From Wyeomyia smithii (taxonomy: Eukaryota > Arthropoda > Insecta > Diptera > Culicidae), in the NCBI RefSeq assembly GCF_029784165.1, contig NC_073696.1, forward strand, positions 237,754,892-237,818,891: a stretch of 64,000 bases of DNA, given 5' to 3'. Of the stretch, positions 44,081 to 58,160 are shown in pieces (the first letter of the stretch is position 1; every line of letters starts with the position of its first letter). The position numbers and the translations under genes are program-made. The notes under the pieces are model-generated. The model did not search any database. It saw only the letters and a program-made list of their open reading frames with translations, and was not told the DNA's origin.

Positions 44081-44280
44081 TATTAGCTATGTTTTGGCGA
44101 GTGACAGACAAATAACAACAACTTCAATTTTGAACGTTGTTCGAACAAAAAAACTACCCTAATTAAATATTTTGAGAATAGTGACAGGTTTGTTCAATTT
44201 ATCATAATTGCGTTTTGCCATTTGTTGATGACACGAGATGATTACACAGGCCAACACGCCCTAATGCTCAAACTAGAAAA

Positions 44281-44497
44281 AATAAAAGATTATACCTTTT
44301 AACCATTCCTGTGAATTTTGGTACCTCTAGCCACCAACATTTTCTCGAAGGCTCATATGAGTTTTCCCGTAAACATAATGTTGAAGGGACAAACCCGGCT
44401 AGCAGTTACTATGCAATACTTTGACGTAAGTTGAAGCAGTTTTACACTGGGTAGAGGTATCAAATTTTACAGGAATTTTTAAAAAGCTACAAACTAG
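44281..44497. repeat. MITE family A, copy 4
   Basis: The left arm is ACCATTCCTGTGAATTTTGG with TACCTCTAGCC. The right arm is GTAGAGGTATCAAATTTTAC with AGGAATTTTTAAAAAGCTAC. The arms are clearly inverted. Confidence 0.75.
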
Positions 44498-46089
44498 TTT
44501 GTAGCCTCAGAGCAGCATTATTTCGGTTTTGTTTACCAGTGTTATAGTTTCCGTATTATTTCTTCTCAAAAATTGCACGCTAGCAAGCAACATGTATTAC
44601 AACGCACGCTAGTAGCACAACTAATTTTTAGCAGTGCCCCAATGTCTGGAAGCGACTGCGCCTAACACGGACAGAATCACTCATATATCCAGACATGTTC
44701 AGCAGTGCTACAGACAAGCCTGTATGACGGTGCTTTTCACACAGACGAGCGATCCTAATCCACCGGCTTCCCCTGTTTGTTTGCCTGCTATGGAATGCTG
44801 CAGTCGAATAGGTAGGTTTTACATAAAAAACCATACAAACCTATTATGCTTGATATCGCCGCCTGCTGCGTTGAGTCTTACCGCAACTCTGCTTGCTGTT
44901 GGTCGATACACTTCAGTAAGTCATCTTCTTGCAACAGTGATCGGATAGATAACGAAGACTAAATTTGTACATGCTAGCTTTTAAACGTGACTCCTGAGAG
45001 TTATACCTACAAACAAGCAAAATAACAACCACAAAGCATATACAGCATCACATTGTTTGTTTATTTTAGTGTCGGGTGTATTGGGGAAGTGCTTGGGTGG
45101 CATCATTGCGGGTATGCGATTAATTAAATTATAGTCAAATTCAACCACTTTACTATGGAAAAATATTTGAAGTGATATTTTCATAAACTAGAGTATTTTG
45201 TTCTTCGTTCAACAAAATATTAATGAGCTGTAAGCATTTGAAATTTTTCATTCTGCCTTTTCATCTAAATGTTCAAATTTATCTAAATTAATTATACTAC
45301 AGTTGTAGAACTAAAACTAATTGAATGAAACATCCAAAGATACGATAGCTGGATTATAACGAGCACATAAAAAATCTTTTGAAAAAAGAGCGAGAGTAAG
45401 AAGAAATTAAACCTCTTGGTACACGATTGCGTTGTCATACGAAATCGATAGATAGGCAATAGACCAGGACTGATAAATTGTAAGAACAGTACCGAATTAA
45501 ACCCAAAAGAAGACGGTTAGTTTTTTTAAAACTCTACAAGTCCTGTGCGTTCACTTTTTGCTTTGTACATATCGCAAATCTGAATTTGATTGGAAAAAGC
45601 CCATATTATTTCGTGGTAGTTTTGCCGCTGGTGTAAGAGGCCGGTCTGTGAGTAAGCCAAGGGAAGAATGGCATTAGATCAGCCATTGAAATAAAAGGCC
45701 AATCTTTCTGGGCCGCGTACCCGTACACGGAAGAAAATCCTCTAAATCCTCCCAGCAAATTGGCAAACCCTAACCCTATTCTCGATTTTTTAAAATTGCC
45801 ACCCTAATAAAATGAGACGTAATTCTTTTACCGTGTATGTTTTTTGAGAAGGATAGAAATTATTATCAACAATTTTACCGAAGGCATCACACTGATCTTA
45901 AAAGCCGTTTTGGCTCTAAAAATATTTGTAATCATCAATTTCTTTTACACATAAGCCCTTCTCATGTCCAAAATGCCTAAAATGTTCAAAATATCCTAAT
46001 TGTCTAAAATACTCATCGATTCACCGCAGGCTGCAGTTGAAATTGCGGTGGAGTTCATCAAGTACGTCACGCAGGTTCCAATCAATATT
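44498..46089. other. No gene seen
   Basis: Mostly AT-rich sequence. A weak inverted pair (TACACGGAAGAAAAT near 45733, ATTCTTTTACCGTGTA near 45822) may mark a small element. The plus frame 44634-44948 resembles no known protein. Confidence 0.35.
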
Positions 46090-46345
46090 TCGGATTTTTT
46101 TCTATAAGAGATATAGACTCGACTGTAAAAGTTGTCGAAGCATGACTCTCCTCAATTCTGCAAATAAAATTCTCTCCCTTATCCTGTTCCATAGACTTAG
46201 GCACACTGGAGGAAGCTTTTGTTGCTTAATACCAGTGCGGTTTTCGAGCGGGACGATTTACAACGGACCAGCTGTTCACCTTGTGATTGATCCTCGATCG
46301 GTTATGCGAATAGATGCAACATCTATTTATAGACTCCAATGAGAT
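46090..46345 (+). pseudogene. Non-LTR reverse-transcriptase fragment
   Basis: The translation RLDCKSCRSMTLLNSANKIL (about 46110) followed by LILFHRLR corresponds to reverse-transcriptase block 2 of insect non-LTR elements. A frame change precedes CGFRAGRFTTDQLF (about 46237). It ends at the gypsy LTR (46364). No other domains are present. Confidence 0.75.
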
Positions 46346-46363
46346 TGGAAGTTGACTCGTATG

Positions 46364-47547
46364 TGCCATGGAGGATCGGAAGGAAAGACGACGACTTCAC
46401 GCAAAACTTTTCCTTATTACCTTAGAAGCAATAGCGCAAAATTGCTTTTTAGGTAACAAACCTATTACTAAAAAGGCAATAAAATTCTTCCCCAGTCAAG
46501 TAACAACACATACTGTCATATATTTAGCACGTGTTACGGGAGTACGACTATCTAATAATGGTCGTTTCAACCACATGCAAGATTTTTTCTGTCAAAAACT
46601 GCTCCCTTTCCATCTCAAGTAAAAAAAAAATCACACACCGTCGCATATGTTGCACATGTTACAAGTTTCTTCAATCTCCAATTCATCCGGTGAGCGTGTA
46701 TTAGTTCGCTCGTTGTATGCATACGGAGTAGAGGAAGAATATGACAAGAGCTGCCAAGCAGCATTTTCCCCGTCATAGAGTATGCAAACGTTGATGATTT
46801 CAAACTCTTGAAATGCGTCTTTAAATGACATCACGATCTGTAAACTGCGTTAGAGAAAAACAAAAACATTCGCTTTCTTGCAAGCTATCCAAAATACATA
46901 GTCATTGGTTCATGGATACTCATTTGCACCTGTTTGAAAACACAAAACTCGTGCCCATCCAGAACAATATTCGCAACTTCGGCAACTCTGTTCAGACAGT
47001 ATAACATATATTCATTTCATGTAAACACTGGGGGACGAAACGAAAGTGTTTCTAATTAGACATTTGAGGTTGACGGATGAGATTCTCATTATGTGTGGAT
47101 GAAGGGAGCAAAAATGAATCTGATCGTTGCATCAATACAAATGCAGCGAGTGAAGTCTTGCTAACACATGCACCGCGGTGCTTGGCTGTATGTTCTCCTG
47201 CAGAAACATATACAAGCGTGTGCCCGTCATAATTTTTGTTACTTTTCGGTTATTACTATTTGTGTATAATGCGCAGTCATAAGACACAATAAGTAATAAA
47301 AAATTGCCCTAAAGTAATAAAATGTTCCCCGTTTGCGTTGGGTGTTTAAATAAAACTTTATTAATAATCTGCTTATCACAATGGTGAGTGTAGGAAGAAT
47401 AAAGAAAGAGTGTGGCACTGCTAGGCCTTATATAGGTACAGCCTTTAATAGTTGGTACAATTGGCTGTCGATTTACTGTCATCTAGAAGATGGATTCTGT
47501 TGACTGTTATACACTACTGTACAATACTGTTATATAAGTACATATCA
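46364..47547 (-). repeat. Gypsy 3' LTR containing an insertion
   Basis: The LTR starts TGCCATGGAGGATCGGAAGG (46364) and ends ACATATCA (47547). Compared with the 5' LTR (252 bp), it is split after ACGACTT (46397) and resumes with TTTAAATAAAAC at 47345. A few bases are also missing near 47450. Confidence 0.9.
46398..47344. mobile_element. 947-bp DNA element inserted in the gypsy LTR
   Basis: Comparison with the uninterrupted LTR at 51989-52240 defines the ends exactly, apart from a TT ambiguity that may be a 2-bp target duplication. The left end is CACGCAAAACTTTTCC with TTATTACCTTAG. The right end, reverse complemented, is CACCCAACGCAAACGGGG with TTATTACTTTAG. The ends are therefore imperfect inverted repeats. 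The interior has no recognisable transposase (short frames at 46631-46834 minus do not match a family). Confidence 0.8.
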
Positions 47548-47556
47548 CTTCTCCCG
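47548..47556 (-). other. Gypsy polypurine tract
   Basis: On the minus strand, CCGGGAGAAG directly precedes the LTR start TGATATG; GGGAGAAG is the purine-rich priming tract. Confidence 0.75.
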
Positions 47557-47715
47557 GACTTAAATGAGACTTTAGATTACTCTCAAATCTTACATACAAA
47601 TAACATATGAATATGGAAATATCTTCAATCAGCTTTTAACAGCTCGATTTCAATGCACTACAGCTTCTTATTTTTTATTCTTTTGGAACGACGAAGTCTT
47701 GGTGATGTGGACTCG

Positions 47716-48130
47716 CTACGATGTCTTTTTTTTCGTTGTTTGTTTCTTTCTCGAGCTCTTCTTGGCAGAACGAACTGGTGGAGTGCCACGCGAAGAAGAA
47801 AATTCACCTTCCATCACTGGAGACTTAGCCGGGGATGATAAAGACTCACATCTTGGCTTGGGACAAATTACGGGAAGGCAAGGATGGAATTCGTCCGACA
47901 GGTTGGAAACGCGTATTTGGTTAGCATGAACCATACGTACATTCCCCTCGAGGTTGATTAAATAAGTTAATGGACTAATTTTCTCCAAAACTAAACCAGG
48001 AATCCATCGAGCGTAATCGTCAAGATGGTTTCGGTAAAGTACCTTGTCACCACGAGAATAGGCTTTCACCGTAGGACTTGCAAATGCATCGGAAGGAATA
48101 GCGGGCTTCAGGGTCGCTTTCTGCTCGTTT
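47716..48130 (-). pseudogene. pol: Gypsy integrase C-terminal region
   Basis: The open frame 48069-47716 contains YSRGDKVLYRNHLDDYARWI and ISPLTYLINL, the SH3-like C-terminal part of a gypsy integrase (GD.V..R pattern), and ends in a Lys/Ser-rich tail. Bases 48130-48070 link it to the preceding frame. It is separated from the catalytic core by frameshifts. Confidence 0.88.
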
Positions 48131-49448
48131 TCAACTCAATTTGATAGGGTTAGAAGAGTTAATCGAAGTTCGAGGTACGTAACAGAAGACTAAAGAAGAG
48201 GGTGTTTTACCAGTAGAGGTTGATGGAGTGTTACGATAATTGAACAATATTTGATTAAGCTTTCTCTGAATTGGCATCGGTCTGTACTTTTCATCCAACA
48301 AGTATTTTTTCATTACAGTCTTGATTGTCTCTCTCCGCCAGCCCGTTTGACTGTGGGTGATACGGAGGAGAATTCAATACCCTGATATTGTTCTGTTTAC
48401 AGGCATCCATAAACGTGGACGAACTAAAGGGCGGACCATTGTCCGAACAAACTTCGTTAGGAAGTCCGAAAAGTGAATATAAATCATCCAGCTCTTCCAA
48501 AACGCTATTGGCATCAGTTCGTCGAAGATGTTTAACGTCAATGTATTTTAAATATGCATCAACAACTATTAAAAATGTTTGACCTTCGAAGTGGAATAAA
48601 TCCAGATGCAATCGTTCAAACGCATGACTAGTTGCAGGCCAACGTGATTCTACTATCTCTTTTGAAACTCTCTGTGTTTTCTGGCAAACAACACAAGATT
48701 TCGCAAATCCTGAAACGTCTTTGTCGAAACCTTTCCACCAAAAATAACTTCTACCGATCATTTTCATACGCACGACACCATCGCGGTGTTCGTGTAGCTT
48801 CTCGAGCACCTGAAGTTGGACTGACTTTGGTACAACGACACGATCATCGAAATATAAACAGCCGTCTTCTATTTCGAGATTCGAGCTGATTTTCTCGAAT
48901 GACTTTAGCGAATCTTCGACGTCACGCGGCCATCCACACTTAACGAATTTCATAACCTTACTTAATATGGAATCAACACGTGTTTGTTCCTGAATCACTT
49001 CCAAGGCGATGAAATTTTGCTGGTTATGTTCTTTCACTGACATGTGCTCGATACGATTTTCTATAGGCAGAGGTAAGCGAGACAAAGCATCTGCATTATT
49101 AATATGTTTACCGGCACGATGAATCACACGGTATGAATAGTTTGACAACAATACTGCCCAGCGATGCAAGCGAGATATTGCAACGGACGTTGAACCCTTC
49201 TGTGGGTTGAATATTTGTTTCAACGCGGCACTATCGGTTACCAGAGTGAACTTAGTACCGTATAGAAACTTATGGAATTTGGTTACTCCAAATATCACAG
49301 CTAACGCTTCTCTGTGAATTTGACCATAATTCATCTGAGCAGGACTTAACGTTGACGACGCGAAGCACACTGGCTTTTCAATGTGGTCCACCAAATGGGA
49401 CAACACGGCACCGATACCGTACGGACTAGCATCGGTTGTTAGAATCAA
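48131..49448 (-). pseudogene. pol: Gypsy RNase H and integrase core
   Basis: The 385-residue frame 49448-48291 starts in RNase H (LTTDASPYGIGAVLSH, catalytic Asp) and includes FTLVTDSAALKQIF and HINNADALSRLPLP. It then has the integrase HHCC zinc domain (HEHRDGVVRMK...CVVCQKT). The catalytic residues follow: Asp in LHLDLFHFEG, Asp in VCSDNGPPF and Glu in PYHPQSNGLAER. A frameshift near 48300 moves the continuation to 48313-48131 (PMPIQRKLNQILFNYRNTPS), a conserved gypsy segment. Confidence 0.95.
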
Positions 49449-50532
49449 CGGTTTTTTTTTGGATCGAAAGGCTCTAACAAATCGTTGCTGATTAATAGCT
49501 TCTTGCTATTGTCAAACGCCTTTTGACAAGCAGACGACCAAACAAATTCACGATTTTTCTTTAAAAGCTCGTATAACGGTTTAATTTCCGTGGACAAGTT
49601 CGGCAAGAACCGATGATAGTAATTTAGAAGACCAAAAAAAGACTGTAATTGACTAAGGTCTTTTGGTGCAGGAGCGTTGCAAATAGCTTCGACCTTCGAA
49701 GCACAAGGACGAATACCCTGTGAGGTTAGCTTGAAACCAAGATATTCGATTTCAGTTTCAAAAAAGAACGATTTTGACCAATTTATTTGGACTTTGTGCT
49801 GGCTTAGCCTCTCAAGAACGACGAAAAGATTTTTTTCGCACTCTTGACGAGTTCTACCCCCAAGAACAATATCGTCCAAATAAGGAACTGCGGTTGTACC
49901 AAACAAAATTTGGTCGATTATGGACTGAAACAAAGATGGCGCACAGCTTATACCGAAAGGCATGCGAGTGTACTTAAATAATCCTCTGTGGGTTTTACAG
50001 TGCAGAGCTGTTGGAAGGCTTCCGATAACTTCACCTGCAGATACGCTCCGGTGAGATCAATCTTGCAAAATACTTTAAAATTTGCCATACTGGCCAAAAT
50101 ATCGTCCACTAACGGTAAAGGGTAGTGTTCGGTAGAAATAAAGCGATTCAATGTAGCTTTCCCATCTAAACAAATTCGGGCTGACCCGTCTTTTTTCGGG
50201 GTGACTACAATGGGGCTTGCCCATGCGGATGTGCGAACAGGAACTAGAATTCCATTTTCTACCATCCGATCAAGCTCGTGATCGACATTTTCACAAAAAC
50301 GAAAGGGGACTGTATAAGGTTTGTGGAAAATGGGCACTGCCTCTGGTTTCAGAACAATGTCAGCCGTAAAACCTTCAATTGCCTGGGAACAATCTCCAGA
50401 CAGCAACGAAGGAAACTTCTGTTTCACATTAGACAATAGACTGGATTGAATTGCATTGATGGAAGAAAGGTTCAGACTCACCATTTCTCTCCACCCTGGA
50501 ACGAGAACGTCTAGACTGGATCTACCGAGCAA
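49445..50532 (-). pseudogene. pol: Gypsy reverse transcriptase
   Basis: The piece 50532-49948 covers the leader and fingers (YTVPFRFCENVDHELDRM, ILVPVRTSAWASPIVVTPKK) and the first catalytic Asp in CKIDLTGAYLQV. A frameshift at about 49960 leads to the piece 49963-49445, with MPFGISCAPSLFQ, the active site YLDDIV and FFGLLNYYHRFLPNLS. The order is normal for Ty3/gypsy. It overlaps the RNase H frame by 4 bases, another frame change. Confidence 0.95.
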
Positions 50533-51820
50533 AGGAGTGAACTTAACCTTCTTCTATCTTTCTCTGGCTGTATGACGAAGAGCGAAAGTGAAACTTTTCC
50601 GCCTCCTTTCGTCGTGACTTTGACCACCAATTCACCCTGCGGACGGATGCTTTGACCTGAAACCGATTGGAAACTTTTGTGAGTGGGGTTCAGCTTAACA
50701 TGAGAGAGCTTTTCATGATACTCAACTGACGATATAACAGAATCACATGCACCCGTATCGATTTCGAACGTGACAGGCACTCCTTCGATCACCAGTTGCA
50801 TTGTGGCTGGGACATCGATTTGTCCGATTTTACTAGGCGAAATCTCTCCAACAGATGCCAGAGCTGCTTCCGTTGAGCCTGCCCCTACGCTATGTTCCAG
50901 TGCACCATCGTGTTTAGGTGACAGCAGATTTAATCGCCAACTTTCTACTGCTTCAGACATTTCGGCAACTCGACCTTGATTGCCGCTGCTCTTTTCCTTC
51001 GACGAACGATACATGGTAGACACGTGGCCGGCCTTTCCACATGCAAAGCAAGTCCACTGCTTGGCTGGACACGTTTCTGGTTTGTGATTCCTCCCACATC
51101 TAAAGCACTGCTTGGCTTGATCCACCGACTTTCGGAACGACTTACTTGAGTCGTTTGCTTTGTTATCTCTTGCAACTGACTTGAACTGGTTTTCCTGCGG
51201 CTTGGACGATTTCCGCGACTTCCGATGTAGAGCCGCGAGTTTCGATGAGCCCTGCATGGCTCTTGACTCCTGCTCCGCTGCTTCCGAATTGCGTGCAATG
51301 GTGCAAGCTTTTTCGAAAGTCAAATCTGCTTCACCGAGGAGTTTCGTCCGGAGGTTTGAATTTTGAACTCCGGCCACGAACTGATCCCGCAATGCCTCCG
51401 GCAGGAATGTTTTGAAATCGCAGGAATGCGACTGAGCCTTGAGCTGAATGATGAATTCCGAAATCGTTTGACTCGACGACTGCTCAACCTTCCGGAACTT
51501 GTAACGCTCAGCAAGCACGTTGACTGATGGTGCAAAGTGCTCCTTTAGCAGCTCTATCAGATCTTTGTATGGCTTGGTGCATGGATCGTCGGGTGAGCAG
51601 ATTCGAGATGCGATGGAATAGAGACTTGGCCCCGCCATCGTCACTAACATCGCAACTTTCTTGTGAGCTGGAACATCGTTGACAAGATAGAATTGTTCCA
51701 ATCGGTTAACATACTCCTCGATTTGTCACCAATCACAAACTGCTCCATATGACCTAGCATTGGTCCCAACATCCTGACTTCTGATTGACCTTCCTGCTTT
51801 ACTGTTCCTCCCGTTGCCAT
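50511..51820 (-). pseudogene. gag-pol: Gypsy gag and aspartic protease
   Basis: Translation probably begins at the ATG at 51820-51818. A one-base lesion near 51725 separates the first ~30 codons from the long open frame 51701-50511 (396 residues). That frame has a capsid-like segment (FKTFLPEALRDQFVAGVQN), two zinc knuckles (CFRCGRNHKPETC and CFACGKAGHVSTMYR, the second with Tyr-Arg in place of the final Cys), then the protease FEIDTGACDSVISS. Gag and protease share one frame. The damaged second knuckle would reduce RNA binding. Confidence 0.93.
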
Positions 51821-51970
51821 GACTTATAACAACGCGCGTAACAAACACGTGCTCGAGACTATTTCTTGACTCAAAAGTGAGGTTAGGTTCGACTTCCTAA
51901 CAATACTCACGACTTATACTGATTGGACTTTCAAATCTATTTTATCTGCACTTCACACGCGTTTTCCGTT

Positions 51971-51983
51971 ATCCTCGTCGCCA
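51971..51983 (-). other. Gypsy primer-binding site (tRNA-Ser type)
   Basis: On the minus strand TGGCGACGAGGAT lies five bases after the LTR end (CATGGCA). It matches the complement of the 3' end of a tRNA-Ser, the usual primer of Mag-type elements. Confidence 0.75.
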
Positions 51984-51988
51984 AACTT

Positions 51989-52240
51989 TGCCATGGAGGA
52001 TCGGAAGGAAAGACGACGACTTTAAATAAAACTTTATTAATAATCTGCTTATCACAATGGTGAGTGTAGGAAGAATAAAGAAAGAGTGTGGTACTGCTAG
52101 GCCTCATATAGGTACAGAACCGGAAGACTATTAGCATTTAATAGTTGGTACAATTGGCTGTCGATTTACTGTCATCTAGAAGATGGATTCTGTTGACTGT
52201 TATACACTACTGTACAATACTGTTATATAAGTACATATCA
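51989..52240 (-). repeat. Gypsy 5' LTR
   Basis: A 252-bp repeat starting TGCCATGGAGG and ending ACATATCA. It is nearly identical to the 3' LTR outside the 947-bp insertion. Low LTR divergence suggests a fairly recent insertion, in contrast to the frameshifts in pol. Confidence 0.93.
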
Positions 52241-53168
52241 GCATGCAGCTCTCATTTCTCAATGTCGCGTACCTTTAACAGCTATACTCCACACGCTATT
52301 GTGTGACAAACTAAACTGAAGCTGAATTTTCTACGCGCAGTCTTTTGTATCGAGTTCAGCGTAGATTTTTGTCATGAGAGCGTGGCCAGGCAGCTTAGAA
52401 ACAGACAAACGGAACAAAACACTTTGTTGAATCGGAATATGTAAGCAGTGGAATTTATTCCGTTGCCGCCGTACGTTGGCACAAACCAATGAATGTTTTG
52501 AATTTATTACGTCCATGTTATTGCTATAAGTGCTCGGGAAACAAGACAATAGCAAGGAAAATGTACGGGAAAGCTTGACCTTGGAACTTTTCACCTTTTT
52601 TCACCTTTAAGCAGTAAAGCAACAATGCTAAACATTATATCAAACAATTGTTATACATTTTATCTATCCACCGACATATAAATGACTAAGATGCATTAAG
52701 TCGTTCGCTTGCTATAATCGTTTGAAATCTGACGCAACATTTGCCAGTTTCATTTTCAATTTTACAAAATGTAATCTAGCATAGAAAACAAAGACGTAGT
52801 CCTACGTCAAAATTGATACCATAGAAAACGAGCGAAAATAAACATCTGAGAAATTATGTATTCTTCAGTTTGAACGGAATGGAGCAAAGTTTCAAGCCGA
52901 GTTAACTCAATTTTCTCTCATAAATAAAATCGTGTACATTATTTTCAAATAAATCATAACAATACCTTCGGAGCACTATGTTTTCCCATAAGGGACATAG
53001 AGTGGCATTGGAAAACAATCTCTGTCAGAAGTGGATGTGATGCACTCATATCAACAATTTCTAATCTAAATCTGGATGTGATGCCTTTGTTCGGGGAACA
53101 AAGAGGAAATTCAGTTACAGGCTGCAATACTTGGGTAAACGAAGTTTTATTGGGAATGCGATATCAAA
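52241..53168. other. No gene seen
   Basis: AT-rich sequence with short open frames only. GACGTAGTCCTACGTC near 52791 is a palindrome shared with a motif at 33770. Confidence 0.4.
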
Positions 53169-53353
53169 AGACCTCCCAGATGGTCTAGAGGTGCGATGCT
53201 GCTCTAACAATGCAGTCGTCGTATGTTCGAATCCCGGCTCGGGATTGTAGTGCCAGTGGGATTGTAGTGCTAGCCAGCCCGAAGTCTGTGTCGAATGAAC
53301 AGAAGGTTAAGTTCCGAATCGGAACTTAGAACCTGGGCTTTGCTTCGCTTTAC
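53169..53353 (+). repeat. tRNA-derived SINE, copy 2
   Basis: An A-box-like TGGTCTAGAGG at 53181-53191 and a near-consensus B box GTTCGAATCC at 53225-53234 are followed by CCGGCTCGGGA, giving the polymerase III promoter of a tRNA-like head. The body GAAGTCTGTGT / GTTCCGAATCGGAACTTAGA and the tail GGGCTTTGCTTCGCTT are shared with 42717-42931. It is not a tRNA gene, because no acceptor stem closes around the boxes. Confidence 0.85.
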
Positions 53354-55007
53354 GATGTCGAAGGAAGAAAAATTTCAAACATGAAGCATAGTTACTACTG
53401 TTCATTTGGGGACAAGAACATAATGCAGCGATCGAGAGCTGGAGACCCGGGTCAGACGATTGGACGAGATTGGAATGGCAAAGTTTTGTGATAGAAACAG
53501 TAGAGCTCCTCAACGCATCCTCAAGTTTGAATTGCACATTAGTTGAGTTTTCAACTATTCATACTGATTGGTATTCTGTAACCAACTCGGATATATTTTC
53601 ATTAGACTCCACTTGCAGAAACAAAAGTGGACCATGTTTACCTGTGTAATTATATGAGCTATGCACATTCTCGACAATTAAACAAAACACAGTAAATAGC
53701 TGCCATTCGATTCCCAACTTTTCCCTTTCGAACGGAGTGCACCATAAACGAACCTGCTCAGTAGACATATTCATTTTCTCGGAGGTCTTGTCCGGTCATC
53801 GTAAATAAATAAATTTTCATTTAGACTGACACTGCTAATAAAAACAATCACTTCCTTTGCCTGAGACCGACACTACTGCTTTGGTCAGGCGCTGCTGATA
53901 TGCAATACCACCACTTCGGATGGTATTTGCTTGCTCTTATCTCACCACACCAGGACAGGAAACTGCCTCACAAGTCCCATTACTCCCATTACTCGAAGTT
54001 ATTTATGTTCGTATGCAGCTCGGTGCTCTCCTAATTTCATTTATATGCATTTTCTCGAACGGTAACCAATTGAATAAAGAGCTGTCTTGAGGGAGAAAAC
54101 CTCGTAAACCGGCAGCTTTGAATAATAGTTCGTGAAGTTCCTTTTAAAGTTGTTGAGAATTTGTTTGCATAACAGAAAGAGTTATTTAATAAAAGAATAT
54201 CATCTAGAAAGGCAAATGAACCAACCAAACACGACTGGATTTCTGCACGAAATCCAATAATGCAGCACTCGATTAGCTTTCGCTTTTCAACCGTATTACC
54301 CCATTATAACAACTTATTATATCTTTCTACTGGCCAAACCAGACGTCGTTTGGTCTTATTATTTTGTCTTTATCACGGTGATTGCACAAGAACAAGTTAA
54401 TTTATTATCTGTCAGTGCCTGGTGTACTTTTTCCTCTTAGAGCTCGGCGCAGCGTAGTGCAAAGTAATTCCCAGTGTTGTACCCCATTCGGGGCTGGAGT
54501 GCATTTTTCGTCCGCACGTCTGCGGGTGGGTGTTGCTGGACGAAAGTTCCCACTTTCCACCAGAGGAACGATTTCAATTAAAAGTTGTTAGTCGAAGCTG
54601 CCGCTACCGGAGGGGAAAGTTTTGATCCGCGTTCTCAGTGGGATGGTACCGTCGGTCGTCGTTCCTTTGTCGGTGTGTCTGTGTGTGTTTGGACTTTTAG
54701 AGGGACAACGTTTTCTATCACGATGTTGGAAAAGAATGGCTGAGGACAAGTGGATCGGTCTTCGAGAATGGCTTAGAGTTTTGTACTCGAGCTTTGATTC
54801 ACTATTCGTTGTCGTAGCACATTGGGATATTCTTAAGTACAATGGTTTTTTCTGACGGTCAATGAGATAATGAAATCGCACAAAAATACGCTGCTGCTCT
54901 GGGTACCGTTCGAAGAATTCGTTCGCGAGCAGGATATCGTTATTATGCCGGTTGCCCGGACATGAACCATGGACGCTTGAGGGAGCTGATTTGCGAGTGC
55001 TCGGAAT
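53354..55007. other. No gene seen
   Basis: Several short open frames occur on both strands without recognisable domains. The stretch 54440-54860 has more balanced composition and may be host or decayed retrotransposon sequence. Confidence 0.35.
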
Positions 55008-55290
55008 ATTTGAGCATAAAGTTCTGCGATTGATACTTGGTGGCAAATAGGAAGATGGAGTGTGGCGAAGTTGTATGAATCACGAGTTGTACCAGGTACA
55101 CACATATGTTGATATAATGAAGGAAATACAGCGTGGCAGGCTTCTGTGGGCTGGACACGTAGCCAGAATGCCTCACAAGTAAACCGTCAAAACTATGTAA
55201 GTTGCCAGTAGTCCCAACCGTGAGCGTTGGTGAGACTCCCTGAACAATGCCTCAGGGTCGGCACGCTTATCCTTATTTTCGCGGGTCAAC
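55008..55290 (+). pseudogene. Non-LTR ORF2 C-terminal fragment
   Basis: Translations across two frames give FEHKVLRLILGG, EDGVWRSCMNHELYQVYTHV and IMKEIQRGRLLWAGHVARMP. The GRLLWAGHVARMP motif is characteristic of the region after the reverse transcriptase in several insect non-LTR families. Frameshifts and a stop at about 55182 are present. Confidence 0.75.
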
Positions 55291-57385
<2,095 letters not shown>

Positions 57386-57602
57386 AAAAGATTATAGGTT
57401 TTAAGTCATTCCTGTGAATTTTTGTAGCCCCAGCCATCATCGTTTTTTCATAGACCTAAATGAATTCTTTTTAAACATAACTTTGATGGGACGAACCCGG
57501 TGGGCAATTACTACGCGACACTCTCACGTAATTTGATGTATTTCTACACTTGGTAGAGAACCAAATTTCACAGGAATGATTAAAAAGCTATAATCTTTCA
57601 AG
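57386..57602. repeat. MITE family A, copy 5
   Basis: The left arm is AAGATTATAGGTTTTAAGTC with ATTCCTGTGAATTTTTGTAG. The right arm is AACCAAATTTCACAGGAATG with ATTAAAAAGCTATAATCTTT. This is the clearest copy of the family. Confidence 0.8.
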
Positions 57603-57844
57603 GGCAGCTATTTCGAGTTTTGGGGCAGCAGTTTTTTTTCCTTTTTGTTGACTAGGGTAATCTTCGCTAATACAGTGATCACCCGATTATATTACCCCCT
57701 GATAATGTATGGGGTGATAAAATAGGGGAAGTGATTAAGTCGGGAATTTTTTTTCAATAATATTTTGTTATGGAAGATGGTAAACCAATAATTTAATACG
57801 TAAAATCAGCTACTTGCATTACTACAAGTTATCTAATCATATAA

Positions 57845-58160
57845 AAAAAAACAGTTCTATCTGTCTGTCTCTTTGATTTTTATAGACGATGAAACTACTG
57901 TACCAATCGGCGTGAAAATTTGAATGTAGGGGTTTTTGGGGTCGGAAAAGGTGATTAGAATAGTTCGAGATCCCTCCCTCTTCGTACAGGGAGGGCTCCC
58001 ATACAAATATTACATAAACTTTTGCGTAACTTGAAAACTAATCAAGCAAATAGAACCAAATTTGACATGGCGAGGTTTCTAGGAGCAAGATATATTGCAA
58101 TGGTAACTTAACACCCCTCCCTCCTCTGGAAGAGAGGGCTCTCATATTAATAAAACACAA
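57845..58160 (+). repeat. Fragment of the Helitron family 5' end
   Basis: Matches 3000-3280: CTGTCTGTCT, CCAATCGGCGTGAAAATTTG, GGGGTTTTTGGGGTCGG, then a repeat-A unit (GGGAGGGCTCCCATACAAAT, AACCAAATTTGACATG). It is diverged and lacks the rest of the element. Confidence 0.8.

Larger units (their letters stand above)
46364..52240 (-). mobile_element. Ty3/gypsy LTR retrotransposon (Mag-like), decayed
   Basis: A minus-strand element with two LTRs (46364-47547, enlarged by an insertion, and 51989-52240), a primer-binding site matching tRNA-Ser, gag with zinc knuckles, aspartic protease, reverse transcriptase, RNase H and integrase in gypsy order. There is no envelope gene. The flanks GTATG (left) and GCATG (right) could be a 5-bp target duplication with one change. 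At least five frameshifts interrupt the polyprotein. The primer-binding site and the YLDD reverse transcriptase favour the Mag lineage; this is inference. Confidence 0.95.

Noticed and set aside
46364..52240. Endogenous retrovirus with envelope
   Set aside because: No open frame or remnant lies between integrase and the 3' LTR that could be an envelope gene; this is a plain gypsy retrotransposon.
53169..53353. tRNA gene
   Set aside because: A and B boxes are present but no cloverleaf acceptor stem closes, and a shared non-tRNA body and tail identify a SINE.
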